Below, piece by piece: positions 1 through 11,910 of a stretch of 64,000 nucleotides of DNA. Source of the DNA: Dactylorhiza incarnata (lineage: Eukaryota > Streptophyta > Magnoliopsida > Asparagales > Orchidaceae); contig JAWHQI010000730.1 in assembly GCA_033032865.1 (NCBI GenBank), positions 124,001 through 188,000 of the forward strand. The letters are read 5' to 3'. Each line of letters begins with the position of its first letter. Positions within the stretch are counted from its first letter, which is position 1. Position numbers and translations under genes: made by a program. The notes under the pieces are model-generated. The model was not told the origin of the DNA. It did no database searches and saw only the letters and a list, made by a program, of their open reading frames with translations.

Positions 1-139
1 GCCTACTCGTAGAAGCGATCGTCACTGTGTTATCAGGCCGCGTCGTCTTCTTCTTCTTCCTCTTATCCTTCGAACGGTCTCTCTCGCGGCTTTTTCCGGG
101 CTTCTCAAGAACTTCGAGCTGGGCCATTAAATCCACCAT
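1..139 (-). CDS. E0 antisense gene 1, 5' end only
   Basis: The reverse strand from the ATG at 137-139 encodes the N-terminus of the same basic protein found complete in E2 (13004-15022): a short leader, then a Lys/Arg-rich stretch. The gene runs off the left edge of the window. A TATAAAT on the reverse strand at 237-243 lies about 100 bp upstream of the ATG, as in E1, E2 and E3. The product is not recognised; see the E2 copy. Confidence 0.7.
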   Translation of the reverse strand, partial: MVDLMAQLEVLEKPGKSRERDRSKDKRKKKKTTRPDNTVTIASTSR

Positions 140-236
140 CTTTTTCGGACTGTTCAGCCTGAAAGTCCTAACCGCAATAGGCGAGTAGTGACTCGTGATA
201 GCAATGGAGTTATGCCAGGATAGAAGCTCCTGGAAC

Positions 237-243
237 ATTTATA
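237..243 (-). promoter_or_regulatory. TATA box of E0 antisense gene 1
   Basis: Reverse-strand TATAAAT between the LTR and the gene. The same box sits at the same place in E1, E2 and E3. It lies outside the LTR, so the antisense gene appears to have its own promoter. Confidence 0.55.
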
Positions 244-328
244 ACAAAAAGGGTGAAATCGGCGCGGTCTCCGGCTAGAACTGATATTTTCGAAATCTTC
301 TCGGAAATTTAAAAATATGCGGGGATTA

Positions 329-1239
329 TGTTTACCCAGAAGACCGCTTTCAATATGATTACTCGCAGACCATGCGGTTTGTGGATCCAAGTCGCCCTGC
401 TCAGGTTATACAAGGTCCATCAACACCAACTAGCACAGGCCGGGCGGTCTGACATAATTCAGACTGCCTCCAAGTACTAAAGATAATCCAGGCCCAAGTC
501 CAACAGGACAAGTCGCGGTCTCAAGTCGCAGACCGCGCGGATTGTGCCATAGAGACAAGCCAAGGTTCGAGATCAAAGAACAAGCCGCGGTCTCAAGACG
601 GAGACCGTTTGGATTGCATCGTCCCCTTGGTCGCGTCATCCTCAGCCTCTGGTCAGACAGGTCGAAAGGGCAAGCCGCCAAGCCGCGCGGCTTCTTTCTT
701 TCCTTCTGTGTATCCCGTCACCGCCTGCCCGTTTCTCTTGTAACCGGGCAGGCGGTTATTTTATCCCTGCCCGTTCGGGCAGGCCCCCAAGCCTATAAAT
801 AGGGGGCGGCACTGTTCCCAAGGCACGCACACTCGAATCCAGGAGCTCGCTTGTCTGAGCTGCGGTCTCGAGTTTCCCGTCTTGCGGACTGTCTGACCGG
901 CCAGCTTCTCTTTTCCTGCACGTGTAACCGTTGTAACCACCTCATTTTGATAAAAGGAAAGCCCGTCACAGGAGTGGCATTCGCCGTGACGGGCGAAGTC
1001 CGGCCTCGACCGCTGCTAGCGGTCTCATTTTCTCCACCTCAATAGTAACCGGCAACCCGCAGCCTCCGATTTCCTTCGGAGGTGCGATTTCGGATTCAAC
1101 AGATCACAGGAGTGGCATTCGCCGTGACGGGCGAAGTCCGGCCTCGACCGCTGCTAGCGGTCTCATTTTCTCCACCTCAATAGTAACCGGCAACCCGCAG
1201 CCTCCGATTTCCTTCGGAGGTGCGATTTCGGATTCAACA
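329..1239 (+). repeat. E0 3' LTR, with an internal tandem duplication
   Basis: Starts TGTTTACCC just after the purine-rich GCGGGGA and ends CAACA. It contains the U3 hairpins and a TATAAATA at 794-801. At 911 bp it is about 138 bp longer than the other family I LTRs. The extra length is a tandem copy of the terminal module (about 967-1104 and 1105-1239), which carries the hairpin arms CCCGTCAC/GTGACGGG, ACCGCT/AGCGGT and CCTCCG/CGGAGG. Confidence 0.93.
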
Positions 1240-4200
1240 GTGTTGTATGGGGTAAAATCAGGCAACCAGATCAAAAGTTATTGCTCTTTAAAATTTGAGT
1301 GTCATTTGGAGCTAAATCTCTCACTTTCACTACAAACCGCATCTAAAATTCTTTCCTTTTGAATTTTATGTGTCATTTGGAGCTAAATCTTGCATTACCA
1401 CTACAACCCACTGTATATTGACCTCTAAACGACCTTGAATGGGTTAAATTCGCTCTCCATTGGATTTTGGGCTTCGATCTCATTACGAAAATGTATTGTG
1501 GGCGAAAATCGGACAACCGGATAAACAGTTATGGATCTTTAAAGCTTAGGTCTCCTTTCGAGCTAAATACATTATTACAAACCCGCTGTATATTGACCAC
1601 TAAACAAACTGGATGGGTAAAATTTGCTCTCCATTGGATGCAGGGCTCCGAGCTATTTCCAAAAAGGTGTTGTGCGTAAAAATCGGACAACCAGATCAAA
1701 AGTTATGGTTGTTACTATTTATGTGTCGAGAGGTGCCCTCGTCACCATTGCAACCCCCTGTATATTGACCACTAAAATGAGCTGGAAGGGTTTAGAATTT
1801 TGCTCCATTGGATGTATGCCTCCGAGCATATTCCGAAAAAGTGATGTGGGCAAAAATCAAACGTACAAATCAAAAGTTATGCCTGTTAGAAGTTTAGGTG
1901 TCATTTGGAGTGAAATTTCACATTACCGCTGCAACGCTCTAAATATTGACAACTAAATGAACTGGAATGGGTAAAACTTGTGCTCCAATGAATGTAGTGC
2001 TACGAGCTCATTTCGAAAAGGTGTTGTCTGGTAAAATCAGGTAACCGGATCAAAATTTGTTGCGGTTTAATGTTTGAGTGTCATTTGGAGCTAAATCTCT
2101 CATTTTTTCCTACAACCCACTAACCCACTGTAGATCAACCGCAAACAAACTGGAATGGTTAAAACTTGTTGTCCAATGGATGCAGGGCTCCGATCTCATT
2201 CTGAAAAGGCACTGTGGGCAAAAATCAGACAACCGGATCAAAAGTTATGGATGTTTGAAGTTTAGGTGCCAATTGGAGCAAACTCCCTCATTTCTACTGC
2301 AATCCACTACACGTCGACCACTAAATGAACTTGATCGAGTAAAGCCTATTCTCCTTAGGTTGTATGGCTCTGAGCTCTTTCCGAAAAGGTGTTTTGTGCA
2401 AAATCCGGACATCCGGATCTAAAGTTATAGCTGTTTGAAGTTTAGGTGTCAGTTGAAGCTAAATCCCACATTACCACTTCAACTCAGTGTATATCGAGCA
2501 CTAAATGAATGACATTGGGTAAAACATGCTCTCTATTGAATGTAAGGCTCAGAGCTCATTTCGAAGATGTGTTGTGGGCAAAAATCACACAACCTGATCA
2601 AAGGTTATGGCTGTTTGAAGTTTAGCTGTCATTTGGAGCTACATTTTGTATTAACTATGCAACCCGCTCAATATAGACAACTAAATGAACTGCAATGGGT
2701 AAAACTTGTGCTTCAATGAATGTAGGGCTCCGATATCATTCCTAAATAGTGTTGTATGGGGTAAAATCAGGCAACCAAATCAAAAGTTATTGCTCTTTAA
2801 AATTTGAATGTCATTTGGAGCTAAATCTCTCACTTTCACTACAAACCGCATCTAAAATTCTTTCATTTTGAATTTTATGTGTCATTTGGAGCTAAATCTC
2901 GCATTACCACTACAACCCACTGTATATTGACATATAAACAACCTTGAATGGGTTAAATTCATTCTCCATTGGATTTTGGGCTCCGATCTCATTACGAAAA
3001 GGTATTGTGGGCGAAAATCAAACAACCGGATAAAAAGTTATGGATCTTTAAAGGTTAGGTCACCTTTCGAGCTAAATACATTAGTAAAACCCTCTATATA
3101 TTGACCACTAAACAAACTGGATGGATAAAATTTGCTCTCCATTATACGCAGGGCTCAGAGCTCTTTCCAAAAAGGTGTTGTGCGCAAAAATTGGACAACC
3201 ACATCAAAAGTTATGGCTGTTACAGTTTATGTGTCGAGAGGAGCCCTCGTCACCATTGCAACCCCCTGTATATTGACCTCTAAAATGAGCTGGAAGGGTT
3301 TATGATTTTGCTCCATTGGATGTATGCCTCCGAGCATCTTCCGAAAAGGTGATGTGGGCAAAAATCAAGCATACAAATCAAAAGTTATGCCTGTTAGAAG
3401 TTTAGGTGTCATTTGGAGCGAAATTTCGCATTACCGCTGCAACGCTCTAAATATTGACAACTAAATGAACTGGAATGGGTAAAACTTGTGCTCCAATTAA
3501 TGTAGTGCTACGAGCTCATTTCGAAAAGGTGTTGTGTGGTCAAATCAGGCAACCGGATCAAAAGTTGTTGCAGTTTAATGTTTGAGTGTCATTTGGAGCT
3601 AAATCTCTCATTTTTTCCTACATCCCACTGTAGATCAACCGCAAACAAACTGGAATGGGTAAAACTTTTTGTCCAATGGATGGAGGGCTACGATCTTATT
3701 CCGAAAAGGCGCTGTGGGCAAAAATCAGACAACCGGATCAAAAGTTATGGATGTTTGAAGTTTAGCTGCCAATTGGAGCAAACTCCCTCATTTCTACTGC
3801 AATCCACTATACGTCGACCTCTAAATGAACTTGATCGAGTAAATCCTATTCTCCTTAGGATGTATGGCTCTGAGCTCTTTCCGAAAAGGTGTTTTGTGCA
3901 TAATCCGGACATCTGGATCTAAAGTTATAGCTGTTTGAAATTTATGTGTCAGTTGCAGCTACATTGGGTAAAACTTGCTCTCCATTGAATGTAGGGCTCA
4001 GAGCTCATTTCAAAGAGAGGTTGTGGGCAAAAATCACACAACCTGATCAAAAGTTATGGCTCTTTGAAGTTATGTGTCATTTGGAACTACATTTTGCATT
4101 AACAGTGCAACCCGCTCAATATAGACAACTAAATGAACTGCAATGGGTAAAACTTCTGCTTCAATTAATGTAGGGCTCCGATATCATTCCTAAATGTTGT

Positions 4201-5271
4201 TGTATGGGGTAAAATCAGGCAACCAGATCAAAAGTTATTGCTCTTTAAAGTTTGAGTGTCATTTGGAGCTAAATCTCTCACTTTCACTACAAACCGCATT
4301 TAAAATTCTTTCATTTTGAAATTTATGTGTCATTTGGAGATAAATCTCGCATTACCACAACAACCCACTGTATATCGACCTCAAACGACTTTGAATGGGT
4401 TAAATTCGTTGTCCATTGGATTTTGGGCTCCGATCTCATTACGAAATGGTATTGTGGGCGAAAATCGGACAACCGGATAAAAAGTTATGGATCTTTAAAG
4501 CTTAGGTCTCCTTTCGAGCTAAATACATTATTAAAAACCTGCTGTATATTGACCACTAAACAAACTAGATGGGTAAAATTTGCTCTCCATTGGATGCAGG
4601 GCTCCGAGCTCTTTCCAAAAAGGCGTTGTGCGCAAAAATCGGACAAACAGATCAAAAGTTATGGCTGTTACAGTTTATGTGTCAAGAGGATCCCTCGTCA
4701 CCATTGCAATCCCCTATATATTGACCACTAAAATGAGCTGGAAGGGTTTATAATTGTGCTCCATTGGATGTATGCCTCCGAGCATATTCCGAAAAGGTGA
4801 TGTGGGCAAAAATCAAACATACAAATCAAAAGTTATGCCTGTTAGAAGTTTATGTGTCATTTGGAGCGAAATTTCGCATTACCGCAGTAACGCTCTAAAT
4901 ATTGACAACTAAATGAACTGGAATGGGTAAAACTTGTGCTCCAAAGAATGTAGGGCTACGAGCTCATTTCGAAAAGGTGTTGTGTGGTCAAATCAGGAAA
5001 TCAGATCAAAAGTCGTTGCGGTTTAATGTTTGAGTGTCATTTGGAGCTATATCTCTCATTTTTCCCTACAACCCACTGTAGATCAACCGCAAACGAACTG
5101 GAATGGGTAAAACTTGTTGTCCAATGGATGCAGGGCTCCGATCTCATTTTGAAAAGGCGTTGTGGGCAAAAATCAGACAAACGGATAAAAAGTTATGGAT
5201 GTTTGAAGTTTTGGTGCCAATTGGAGCAAACTCCCTCATTTCTACCGCAATCCACTATACCTCGACCACTA
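1240..5271. repeat. Satellite array, ~180-bp monomers in a ~1.5-kb higher-order repeat
   Basis: Diverged monomers of about 178-184 bp repeat throughout, marked by motifs such as AAAAGTTATGG, GTGTCATTTGGAGCTAAAT and ACTGGAATGGGTAAAAC. The diagnostic stretch GTTGTATGGGGTAAAATCAG occurs at 1243, 2750 and 4196. This gives one HOR of about 1507 bp (eight monomers, one lengthened) and a second of about 1446 bp; the second lacks about 50-60 bp near 3955. The third unit is cut at 5271 by E1. No gene is seen; the open frames here are short and differ from monomer to monomer. Nucleosome-sized monomers in an HOR are typical of plant centromeric satellites, but a centromeric location is inference. Confidence 0.93.
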
Positions 5272-6044
5272 TGTTTACCCAGAAGACCGCTCTCAATAGG
5301 ATTACTCGCAGACCGTGCGGTTTGCGGATCCAGTTCGCTCGGCTCAGGTTGCACAGGGTCCACCAACACCAACTAGCACAGGCCAGGCGGTTTGACATAA
5401 TTCAGACCGCCTCCAAGTACTAGAGATAATCCAGGCCCAAGTCCAACAGGGCAAGTCGCGGTCTCAAGTCGGAGATCGGGCGGATTGTGCCATAGAGACA
5501 AGCCAAGGTTCGAGGTCAAAGAACAAGCCGCGATCTCAAGACGGAGACCGCTCGGATCGCATCACCGCCTTGGTCGTGTCATCCTCAGCCTCTGGTCAGG
5601 CAAGTCGAAAGGGCAAGCCGCCAAGGCGCGCCTCTTTCTTTTCCTTCTTTGTGTATCCCGTCACCGCCTGCCCGTTTCTCCTATACCTGGGCAGGCGGTT
5701 ATTTTATCCCTGCCCGTTCGGGCAGGCCCCCAAGCCTATAAATAGGGGGCGGCACTGTTCCCAAGGCACGCACACTCGAATCTAGGAGCTCGCTTGTTTG
5801 AGCTGCGGACTCGAGTTTCCCGTCTTGCGGACTGTCTGACCGGCCGGCTTCTCTTTTCCTGCACTTGTAACCACTGTAACCGCCTCATTTTAATCAAAGG
5901 AAAGCCCGTCACAAGAGTGGCATTCGGCGTGACGGGCGAAGTCTGGCCTTGACCGCTGCTAGCGGTCTCATTTTCCCCACCTAAAAAGTAACCGGCAACC
6001 CGCAGCCTCCCATTTCCTTCGGAGGTGCGCTTTCGAACTCAACA
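5272..6044 (+). repeat. E1 5' LTR
   Basis: 773 bp, TGTTTACCC to CAACA. U3 carries two GC-rich inverted repeats just before the TATAAATA at about 5737. The terminal module has the paired arms CCCGTCAC/GTGACGGG in degraded form. It differs from the 3' LTR at roughly fifteen sites by eye, so E1 is not among the newest insertions here. Confidence 0.95.
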
Positions 6045-6080
6045 GAAACACGCGACCTTCAGATCGCGGATTGTCGGTGA
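6045..6080 (+). other. E1 5' leader after the LTR; no TGG primer-binding site
   Basis: The bases after the LTR read GAAACACGCGACCTTCAGAT and on to GCGGATTGTCGGTGA. This leader is conserved in E2, E3 and E4. It contains a CGCGA/TCGCG stem but no TGG in its first thirty bases, which a tRNA 3' end would require. In E1 a deletion joins the leader directly to mid-gag. Confidence 0.6.
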
Positions 6081-9000
6081 GTGGAACCAGCCCCTAATAA
6101 TTTCAGAGAGCCTCGCCTGCCAGCTTTCAATGGGGAGACTGATCCCACGGTTTATTTACAAGCCTTCGAGTCAGCCATCGCTCTCAGAACCTTAACTGAT
6201 GTAACTAAGTGCAAGCTCCTTGTAACCTCCTTTGAAGGACAAGCAAGGGAATGGTTTTACGGGTTGCACCCCAGGTCAATCCGTTGTTTCGCTGAGCTGC
6301 GAAGGGAATTCCTGCTGAGATTTTCTACCTCAAGGAAGAGAAAGAGTGGCCCAGCGGCCCTATTCGATATAAAACAACGAGAAGACGAGACGTGGGCTCG
6401 TTTTGTAGATCGCTTCCAGAAAGAGATCATGGAGGTCCAAAATGTGGATTCGGAGCTATATAGGGTTGCCCTCATCCATGGCCTAAGAGAGGGCCCCCTA
6501 AAATTCGAAGCAAATATAAGGGACCCTAGGACTTATCAGGAAATGATAAGTTTGGAAATATGTTTATCAGAGGAGAGAAGAGCAATCCGGACTACGCCGC
6601 AAAGCTGGTAAGCGACAAGGAGCAGTAAAATCCGTCCTTCCATCATCCGCCATCGAATCAGTCCCACTTCGAACCCCGATCCCAAAGGGGGAGAAACTAC
6701 AAAAACAAGCAACCATTCATGGGCCATCAGCGGTTTCAAGATCAGAAACCACCATTGGCCGTCGCTCCCACTCCATCTGCTCCCCTTCCGCAAATCATGC
6801 CAGTGTACTTACAACAGTATGCCACGCAGCCACCTCCAGTCATTCCATCCACTCAATATGATGACTCGCAAGAGTCATTCACTCCCTTAAACATCACAAT
6901 GGACGAAGTGGTCCAGATTCTGCAAAAGAGGCCAGATTTCAAAAGGCCCGCTCCTCTGAAGTCGGATATCCGCAGTCGAAATCCGAACCTTTATTGTGAA
7001 TATCATAAAGAAGGGGGACATCTAACCGAAGACTGTCGAGCTCTTCATTTGCTTATAGAGAGACTCCTTGGAGAAGGAAAGCTCCGGGGTCTAGTTCGAA
7101 AAGATACAACTGCTGAGCCAATTGCCGAGAAGAGAAAGGAGAAAGAAACAGTTGAAGTGACCTGGGAATGCGCCGACGTCGAAGATGCCGGCTGCTATGG
7201 TGACATCCATCCTTCTACCGAATGCGTCGAAGTCAATGATGTGGGCCCCTTAGGGGACATCTATTGTATTCATGGAGGAGCTGGAGCGGAATCATCTCGC
7301 AAATCCAGCATCGCGAGAGTTTTAAAGCAGGAAGTAGCAGCCACCTCAAGTTCTCCTCCCGAAAGCACTATTGTCACCTTTGGTCAGGACGATCTTCCCC
7401 CCAATGCCAATCCTTTTGACGATGCGGTGGTCATCAAGGCCGTCATCGAAAACTATACAGTCCACAAGATTCTGATTGATACCGGCAGCTCCGTCAATCT
7501 CCTTTTCCGCCTGACTTTCGAGGCCCTAAAGACCGGAAAGCCTTTGCTTTCCACCGACGGGCCCCTCTGCGGTTTTTCTGGGGAGAAGAAGGAAGTAGAG
7601 GGTTCAGTAAAGCTCCTGGTCTCTCTTGGAGGAGTAATAAAGTTAATCAATTTCGTGGTAGTGGATGCCCCGAGCAACTACTATGCCATCTTCGGGAGGC
7701 CAATTCTCAATGCATATTGGGCAGTAGTGTCTACCTTTCACCATGCCCTCAAGTTCGCTGCCGAAGGAAAGCAGTATCGGGTCAGAAGCAACCCAAAGGT
7801 GGCTCGGGAGTGCTACGTCCGAACTGTCAACATGATCACTGACGTTCCACTTCCCGAGGTCGTGGCTGAGGTTTTGGAGATTGCTAAGTCTTCAGGGGCT
7901 GCTGAGGAAGGAAAAGATCAAGAAGGGGCTCACTTGGAACCTGCCCAAGCGACCCAAGAAGTTCCCATTGATGAAGAGGCAGAAAAGAAGTTGGTCATCA
8001 ACGCTGAGTTGCCAGAGGGGGAGAAAGTGGAGCTAATCTCCTGCCTGTTGGAGAATCTGGACATCTTCGCTTGGTCAGCGGAGGATATGCCAGGAGTAGA
8101 TCAAGACGTGGCTTGTCATCATCTAAATGTATCTCCTGAGTTCAAGCCTGTCCAGCAAAAGAAGAGAGAAGTGGCAACCAAGCTGGCGTTGCCCATCAGA
8201 GAAGAAGTTTCCAAGCTACTGAAAGCGGGTTTTATTTCTGAAATTCAATATCCCACGTGGATGTCGAATGTTGTAATGGTTAAGAAACCCGGTGGGAAGT
8301 GGCGCATGTGCGTGGACTTCACTAAACTTAAAAAAGCGTGCCCTAAAGATTGTTACCCTTTGCCTCGGATAGATGTCTTAGTTGATTCCGCGGTTGGGTA
8401 TGGCTTTATGAGTTTTCTCGATGCTTTCTCAGGGTATCATCAAATTAAAATGCATAAACCTGACATCCCGCATACTTCACTTATCACGAACGATGGGTGT
8501 TACTGATATCTCGTAATGCCCTTCAGTCTTAAAAATGCGGGCGCAACGTACCAAAGAATGATGGATACCGTTTTTAAGCATCAAAAAGGCAGGAATTTTG
8601 AAGTTTACGTTGATGACCTCCTTCTAAAAAGTAAAACATTCTCGTTGCACTTGAAAGACCTCGTAGAGACGTTCGCTACTCTACGAAGGTTCAAGTTAAA
8701 ACTAAACACGTTGAAATGTGTGTTTGGGGCAAACAAGGGGAAGTTTCTTGGGCATCTCTTAACTCCTAATGGTCTTGCACCAAATCCAGACAGGGTGAAG
8801 GCCATCCTTGATATGGCCCCTCCTCGAAATACTAAAGAAGTTCAGCAGCTTGGGGGAAGATTGGCAGGATTGAGCAGGTTTATCTCCAAATCCGGAGATA
8901 AAAGTGCCCCGTTCTTTAAAATACTCCGGGGGGGATCAAGGTTTGAGTGGAGCGAGGAGTGTAACAAGGCTTTTGAGCAGCTGAAAGAGCAGTTAACCTC

Positions 9001-11149
9001 GACTCCATTACTCCAAAGTCCCCGTGAGGGAGAAATGTTATTCTTATATCTGGGAGTTGGCCCGGATGCGGTGAGTTCTGTCCTCGTTCGGGAGGAGAAG
9101 AGGAGGCAGTTTCCAATATACTATGTCAGCCATATTCTAAAAGATGCAGAAACCAGATATTCGATCTTAGAGAAACTGGCCTTGGCCTTGGTTGTGTCTG
9201 CGCGAAGGCTTCGCCCTTATTTTCAGGCTCATTCCGTCCAAGTTATTACAGATCATCCTTTGAAAAATATTCTTGAAAAGCCAGATCATTCAGGGAGGTT
9301 AGCAAAATGGGCTATTGAACTAAGCGAATTTGAGATATCATACATCCCACGAACATCGATCAAGGCGCAAATCCTGGCAGACTTCTTGGTGGATACAACA
9401 GAGCCTAGATCAGAGCAGGTAGTGCAATCTCCTTTGGCTTGGATCATTTATGTGGACGGGGCTTCTGGCAGAAACTCCGTGGGAGCTGGGGTAGTTCTGA
9501 TCAGTCCAAATGGCATCAGGCTGGAGCAAGCTATCAAATTCTTCTTTTCAGTTACAAATAATCAGGCAGAATATGAAGCACTTTTGGCTGGGCTGAGGCT
9601 TGCGAAAGAGCTAGGCATAGAACATGTACATGTTAGAACTGATTCACTGGTAATGGCCTCTCAGGTCTTGGGAAATTATGAGACAAGGGAGCCAATTCTG
9701 AGGAAATACCTGCTGTTAGCCAAAAAAGAAATTGGAAGATTCAAGTCATTCATCATCGAGCACATTCCAAGGACACAAAATGAGGAGGCAGATGAGTTGT
9801 CAAAGTTCGGTCTTCCATCTGGGGGAGTGACCTCTGAACTTTTTCATCCGGCAACAGATGGGGCAGAACACATGCAAATTGATCATAATCCTTCATGGAA
9901 GGACCCCTATGAGCTGTTTCTATCAAAGGGGGAGTTCCATCATTCCATCAAAGATCAGAGAAGATTCAAAAGGAAAGCGGCATATTATTATCTGATAGCG
10001 GGAGTACTCTACAGAAAAACTTTGATCTCTCCCTCAGCACGATGTGTTTCGGAGGATGAAATCTCAACCATACTTCAGGAAGTTCATTATGGGGAGTGCG
10101 GTAGTCATTCAGGAGCAAAGACTCTGGAGAAAAGAATTATAAGGCAGGGATATTTTTGGCCAACCATGAGAAAGGATGCTGAAACATTTGCCAAACGGTG
10201 TGTTCAGTGCCAAAAGTTCGCTCCTCTTCAGCATTTGCCTGCTCAGTCACTCAGATCAATAACTGCGTCGTGGCCTTTTGCGGTATGGGGAATGGATCTT
10301 ATGGGACCTTTCCCAATAGCTAGCGGTCAACGTCGCTTTATCATTGTGATGATTGACTATTTCAGTAAGTGGATTGAGGCAAAGGCATTAGCAAAAACTA
10401 CCACTCAAATTGTCAGAAACTTCATCTGGGGAGAAATAGTCTGCCGGCATGGAATTCCGCTGGCAATCGTCACTGATAATGGCCCACAGTTCAATAATCC
10501 GGAGATGATAAACTTCTGTGATCAGGTGGGAATTGATCTTCGATTTGCCTCAGTACATCATCCAAGAACAAATGGCCAAGTAGAAGCGGCAAATAGGCAA
10601 ATCCGACAGCTCCTAATGAAAAGGATTTTGAATCAAAGGGGAAATTGGGCAGACCAGCTTCCTTCCATCCTCTGGACTCTTCGTACTACCCCGTCTTCAG
10701 CTACCGGGGAGACACCATTCAAATTATCTCATGGCTCGGAAGCTGTTGTTCCTGTAGAGTTTGAGGTGGTCACTCCAAGAGTTGTGTATGCAAAAGAGGG
10801 AGGAAAATCATGGATAGATGAAAATGATGAGGCCATCAAGTATAGTTTGGATCTGATCGAAGAACTTCAGGACGAGGCAACAATCAGACAAGAAGAAGTT
10901 AAAAGGAGGATGGCAAAGTACTTTGACAAAAATGTTAGGGTAAAGCATCTTGCGGTCGGCGACGTTGTACTAAAAAATGTTGATGCAGCAGCCCGAACGG
11001 GCAATGTCGGGAAGCTAAATCCTAATTGGGCTGGACCTTTCATCGTCATGGAGGTACTAAAAAGTGGGGCTTACCGCCTCCAAACAAGCGAAGGAGAAGA
11101 CATCTCGCGCACCTGGAGCGGCGACGATCTCAAACGGTTCTATCCCTAA
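6073..11149 (+). pseudogene. E1 gag-pol polyprotein, broken
   Basis: In intact form this is the element's capsid, protease, reverse transcriptase, RNase H and integrase polyprotein. About 600 bp of the gag N-terminus is deleted by comparison with E3. Further lesions are a 1-bp deletion after 6555, a TAA at 6626-6628 and a TGA at 8504-8506 replacing a Cys codon in reverse transcriptase. Still visible are the gag core (6150-6550), a CX2HX4HX4C knuckle, the protease DTG, the RT YVDD near 8610, a gypsy-type RNase H, a second archaeal-type RNase H (YVDGAS) and an integrase with the zinc-finger cysteines and all three D,D,E residues. The paired RNase H domains place it in the Tat lineage. It cannot make a full protein. 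Confidence 0.93.
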
Positions 11150-11264
11150 AATGTCTTCTTTACTTTCCTGCAATTTTTTGGATGTTTTAATAAGAAGCCC
11201 TATACTGACACTTCTTCATGTCTGATTTCTTTTCCTTTTTATACTTTCTTATACATCAACCTCA

Positions 11265-11487
11265 CTGAACCGCGGAGACATCGCCAAGTTCCGCTCGAAC
11301 CCCCTCGGATTATAGTCATTAGCATAAAACCACAAAGATCATGTGTAGCGGGGAGTTTTCGCACACATGTAGTGGTTGCTTGCCAATTCCCGTGCGGTGG
11401 TCTTCGGAACCTTGGATCCCGGCTGATATCCGACACACCCCTGCATCAAGGGAGGTCTAGGTGAATGTTGGCTCTGTCATGCCCCGA
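11265..11487 (+). other. E1 conserved non-coding block after pol
   Basis: About 220 bp with no open frame, shared with E2, E3 and the other family's E4. It lies between the pol stop and the hairpin units and includes CGCTCGAACCCCCTCGGATT-like and GGGGAGTTTTCGCACACATG-like stretches and the end segment CCCTGCATCAAGGGAGGTCT. Conservation beyond that of the neighbouring spacer suggests a role in RNA structure or processing; this is inference. Confidence 0.6.
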
Positions 11488-11506
11488 GAGGGATATAGTT
11501 ACAGCT

Positions 11507-11910
11507 TTGATGATGTTTCTGAGGAAAGCAATGTCGGTATAGCCCCCGCGGCACAACCACACCTGCCCAACTGATCATCCTAGTCTGTGACCATCGAATA
11601 CTCCTAGGTACTCTCAAGCGATGTCTAAGCGGGACCCACAACTGAGTTGATCTCTTTGAGGAAAGCAATGTTCGCCGCCTAGGCCCACCTGCCCAATTGA
11701 TCAACTCGGCTTGTAGCCCTAGGCAAGAGAGCAGTCGAGTCGCTTACAGCCCTTATGACCACTTGAGGAAAGCAATGTTCGCCGCCTAGGCCCACCTGCC
11801 CGCTTGGTCATCTGGGACTGTACTTGTCTTTTTCTTTGTTCCTACAGCTCTTATGACCACTTGAGGAAAGCAATGTTCGCCGCCTAGGCCCACCTGCCCA
11901 CTTGGTCATC
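11507..11910 (+). repeat. E1 four hairpin units downstream of pol
   Basis: Four units share the core GAGGAAAGCAATGT...ACCTGCCCA. Each is bounded by its own inverted arms: GATGATG/GATCATC (one mismatch in this copy), GAGTTGATC/GATCAACTC and two of ATGACCA/TGGTCAT. In the first unit the middle of the core is replaced by a different segment (TCGGTATAGCCCCCGCGGC). See the E4 copy for exact arm positions. Confidence 0.8.

Larger units (their letters stand above)
1..1239 (+). mobile_element. E0: 3' end of a family I Tat-lineage LTR retrotransposon
   Basis: Only the last 1.2 kb of the element is in the window: the start of antisense gene 1, the short segment before the LTR, and a full 3' LTR. The rest lies to the left. 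The right boundary is the LTR end CAACA at 1239, followed directly by satellite. The target-site duplication should therefore be GTGTT (1240-1244), but its left copy is outside the window. Placement in family I rests on the LTR and on the gene 1 start matching those of E1 and E3. Confidence 0.9.

Noticed and set aside
542..1045. Short open frames inside LTRs (also at 5485, 31247, 33529, 47640, 59762)
   Set aside because: They overlap promoter and hairpin sequences, are interrupted in sister LTRs and have no known domain.
5267..5271. CACTA next to element ends, suggesting a CACTA-type DNA transposon
   Set aside because: CACTA here is the duplicated satellite target; the element ends are TG...CA LTRs with retrotransposon coding between them.
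1467..5423. Many 60-134 aa open frames in the satellite that look alike
   Set aside because: They repeat because the monomers repeat, shift frame between monomers, and have no start or splice context.
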